From positions 1 through 56,894 of the forward strand of contig CACKTD010000006.1 in NCBI GenBank assembly GCA_902603055.1: 56,894 nucleotides of DNA. Reading direction: 5' to 3'. Of the stretch, positions 55,815 to 56,894 are shown in pieces (the first letter of the stretch is position 1; each line of letters opens with the position of its first letter). The notes under the pieces were generated by a model. It worked only from the letters and a program-made list of their open reading frames with translations. It did not search any database and had not been told where the DNA came from. Made by a program: the position numbers and the translations under genes. The stretch is from Coxiellaceae bacterium. Lineage in GTDB: Bacteria > Pseudomonadota > Gammaproteobacteria > Comchoanobacterales > Comchoanobacteraceae.

Positions 55815-56894
55815 GACAATTCCCCTACTTTTTCAACAATACACTTTGTGGCTTCATTTAAGTCATTAATTGCTATTAAATTTAAACCACTTTCATTTAA
55901 TTTTTCACTTCCCAATTCTGCATTATTACCAACTAATCGAACAACCACAGGAATATCGAGTTTACATTGTTTACTTGCTTCAATAATACCATCAGCAATT
56001 AAATCACACTTAACAATTCCGCCAAAGATATTTACAAAAATACCCTTTACATTGGTATCAGATAATATAATTTTAAAACCCTCAGTGACTCGCTCAGCAG
56101 TTGCACTACCACCAACATCTAGAAAGTTCGCAGGTTCACCACCTGAAACTTTAATTATATCCATTGTTGCCATTGCTAACCCAGCTCCATTTACCATACA
56201 ACCGATATTGCCATCTAAATGAACATAGTTTAAATCCCATTTCTTAGCGTGATTTTCGCGATCGTCTTCCTGAGATGGATCGTGCAACATAGCTATTTCT
56301 TTTTGACGGTAAAGCGCGTTCTCATCTGCGGATACCTTAGCATCTAAGCAAACTAACTGATTGTCACCATTAATAATTAGAGGGTTAATTTCAATCATAG
56401 CAAGATCTTTTTCTAAAAATAAATCATACATTTTCTTTAATATGAGAAAGAATTGCTTTGTTTGGTCCTTGTCAAAACCAAGTTTTTTTCCTAGATCTCT
56501 TGCTATATATGGAAGTACTCCTATAATTGGAGAAATACTCACTTGAGTAATTTTTTCTGGTGTTTCATTTGCAACAGTCTCAATATCAACACCACCTTCA
56601 CTTGATGCAACAATCGTAACAGTTTGAGAAGCTCTATCAACTAACATACTTAAGTAAAGTTCAGTCTTTATTGTTGATGGGGCCTCGAGCAAAATTTGAT
56701 TAACAGGTTGACCATTTGCATCTGTTTGATAAGTGACTAATTGGCTGCCCAGTAACTTTTTAACAATATCAGATAATTCGTCTTTGTTATTCACAATCTT
56801 AACGCCACCGGCTTTACCACGGCCACCTGCATGTACTTGTGCTTTCACAACTACAGTACCGATATTCATTTCGTCATAAACGGCTAATGCTTCA
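55811..56894 (-). CDS. sucC: Succinyl-CoA synthetase beta subunit, 5' end cut by window edge
   Basis: About 360 of the usual 388 residues are visible; the frame is open to the right edge (EALAVYDE precedes the first Met seen at 56869), so the true start lies outside. ATP-grasp signature [23 protein letters not shown], and nucleotide/CoA-site motifs [12 protein letters not shown] and [12 protein letters not shown]. Partner of sucD. Confidence 0.97.
   Translation of the reverse strand, partial: EALAVYDEMNIGTVVVKAQVHAGGRGKAGGVKIVNNKDELSDIVKKLLGSQLVTYQTDANGQPVNQILLEAPSTIKTELYLSMLVDRASQTVTIVASSEGGVDIETVANETPEKITQVSISPIIGVLPYIARDLGKKLGFDKDQTKQFFLILKKMYDLFLEKDLAMIEINPLIINGDNQLVCLDAKVSADENALYRQKEIAMLHDPSQEDDRENHAKKWDLNYVHLDGNIGCMVNGAGLAMATMDIIKVSGGEPANFLDVGGSATAERVTEGFKIILSDTNVKGIFVNIFGGIVKCDLIADGIIEASKQCKLDIPVVVRLVGNNAELGSEKLNESGLNLIAINDLNEATKCIVEKVGELS

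Noticed and set aside
55848-56222. 124-codon open frame antisense to sucC
   Set aside because: Lies wholly inside the clear sucC frame and shows no start signal or protein pattern of its own.

Overview
The window is a very AT-rich (roughly one-third GC by eye), gene-dense bacterial chromosome segment. It holds about 59 protein genes, one tRNA gene, and no rRNA, insertion sequence, phage or CRISPR. Gene order points to a gammaproteobacterium: rpmF-plsX-fabH-fabG-acpP-fabF-mltG-tmk-holB, miaB-phoH-ybeY-corC-lnt, orn/nnr/tsaE, rne divergent from rluC, icd divergent from mnmA, and mreBCD. Compaction suggests a reduced, possibly host-associated genome: start/stop codons overlap almost everywhere, several proteins are shorter than usual, some operon members are missing (fabD, pabC, leuS, holA), and the tRNA gene does not encode CCA. 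The species cannot be named from the sequence.

Layout. 1-5.7 kb: an RND efflux pump with its adaptor, followed by a CtpA-type protease cut by the left edge. 5.8-11.1 kb: recJ, rpmE, dusA, icd and mnmA, with a perfect 16-bp palindrome between icd and mnmA. 11.2-13.6 kb: an APC amino-acid permease overlapping a cation diffusion facilitator. 13.6-21.4 kb: a surface-glycan island of three GT4, one GT8-like and one GT9 glycosyltransferase, an O-antigen-ligase-like protein and an ELM1-family protein, ending in a 51-codon lipoprotein gene coupled to dapA. 21.4-26.2 kb: ftsK-lolA-serS-dapA. 26.3-28.3 kb: trxB, tRNA-Arg(ACG) and an OxyR-like regulator. 28.3-35.2 kb: mreBCD divergent from gatCAB, an MFS transporter, and a 34-residue lipoprotein with the only strong intrinsic terminator I found. 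35.3-41.4 kb: miaB-phoH-ybeY-corC-lnt-lptE-like, then an unrecognised repeat-containing membrane protein. 41.3-48.8 kb: the fatty-acid/phospholipid cluster plus mltG, tmk and holB. 48.8-54.5 kb: rluC, rne, tsaE, nnr, orn and plsY. 54.5-56.9 kb: a periplasmic FKBP, sucD, and sucC cut by the right edge.

Much of the window serves the cell envelope. Precursors come from fab, plsX, plsY and dapA. Lipoproteins are made and sorted by Lnt and LolA, with an LptE-like protein for LPS. The glycan island, MreBCD, MltG and FtsK cover surface sugars, cell shape and division.

Main oddities: seven of eight convergent protein-gene pairs overlap tail-to-tail; RNase E lacks its Zn-link CPRC motif yet keeps a membrane-anchor-like segment and a basic tail; OxyR keeps the peroxidatic cysteine but lacks the resolving one; two tiny lipoproteins occur, one in the position where bamC follows dapA in other gammaproteobacteria; and a repeat-rich orphan overlaps holB by 63 nt antisense. 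No intergenic stretch exceeds 300 bases.
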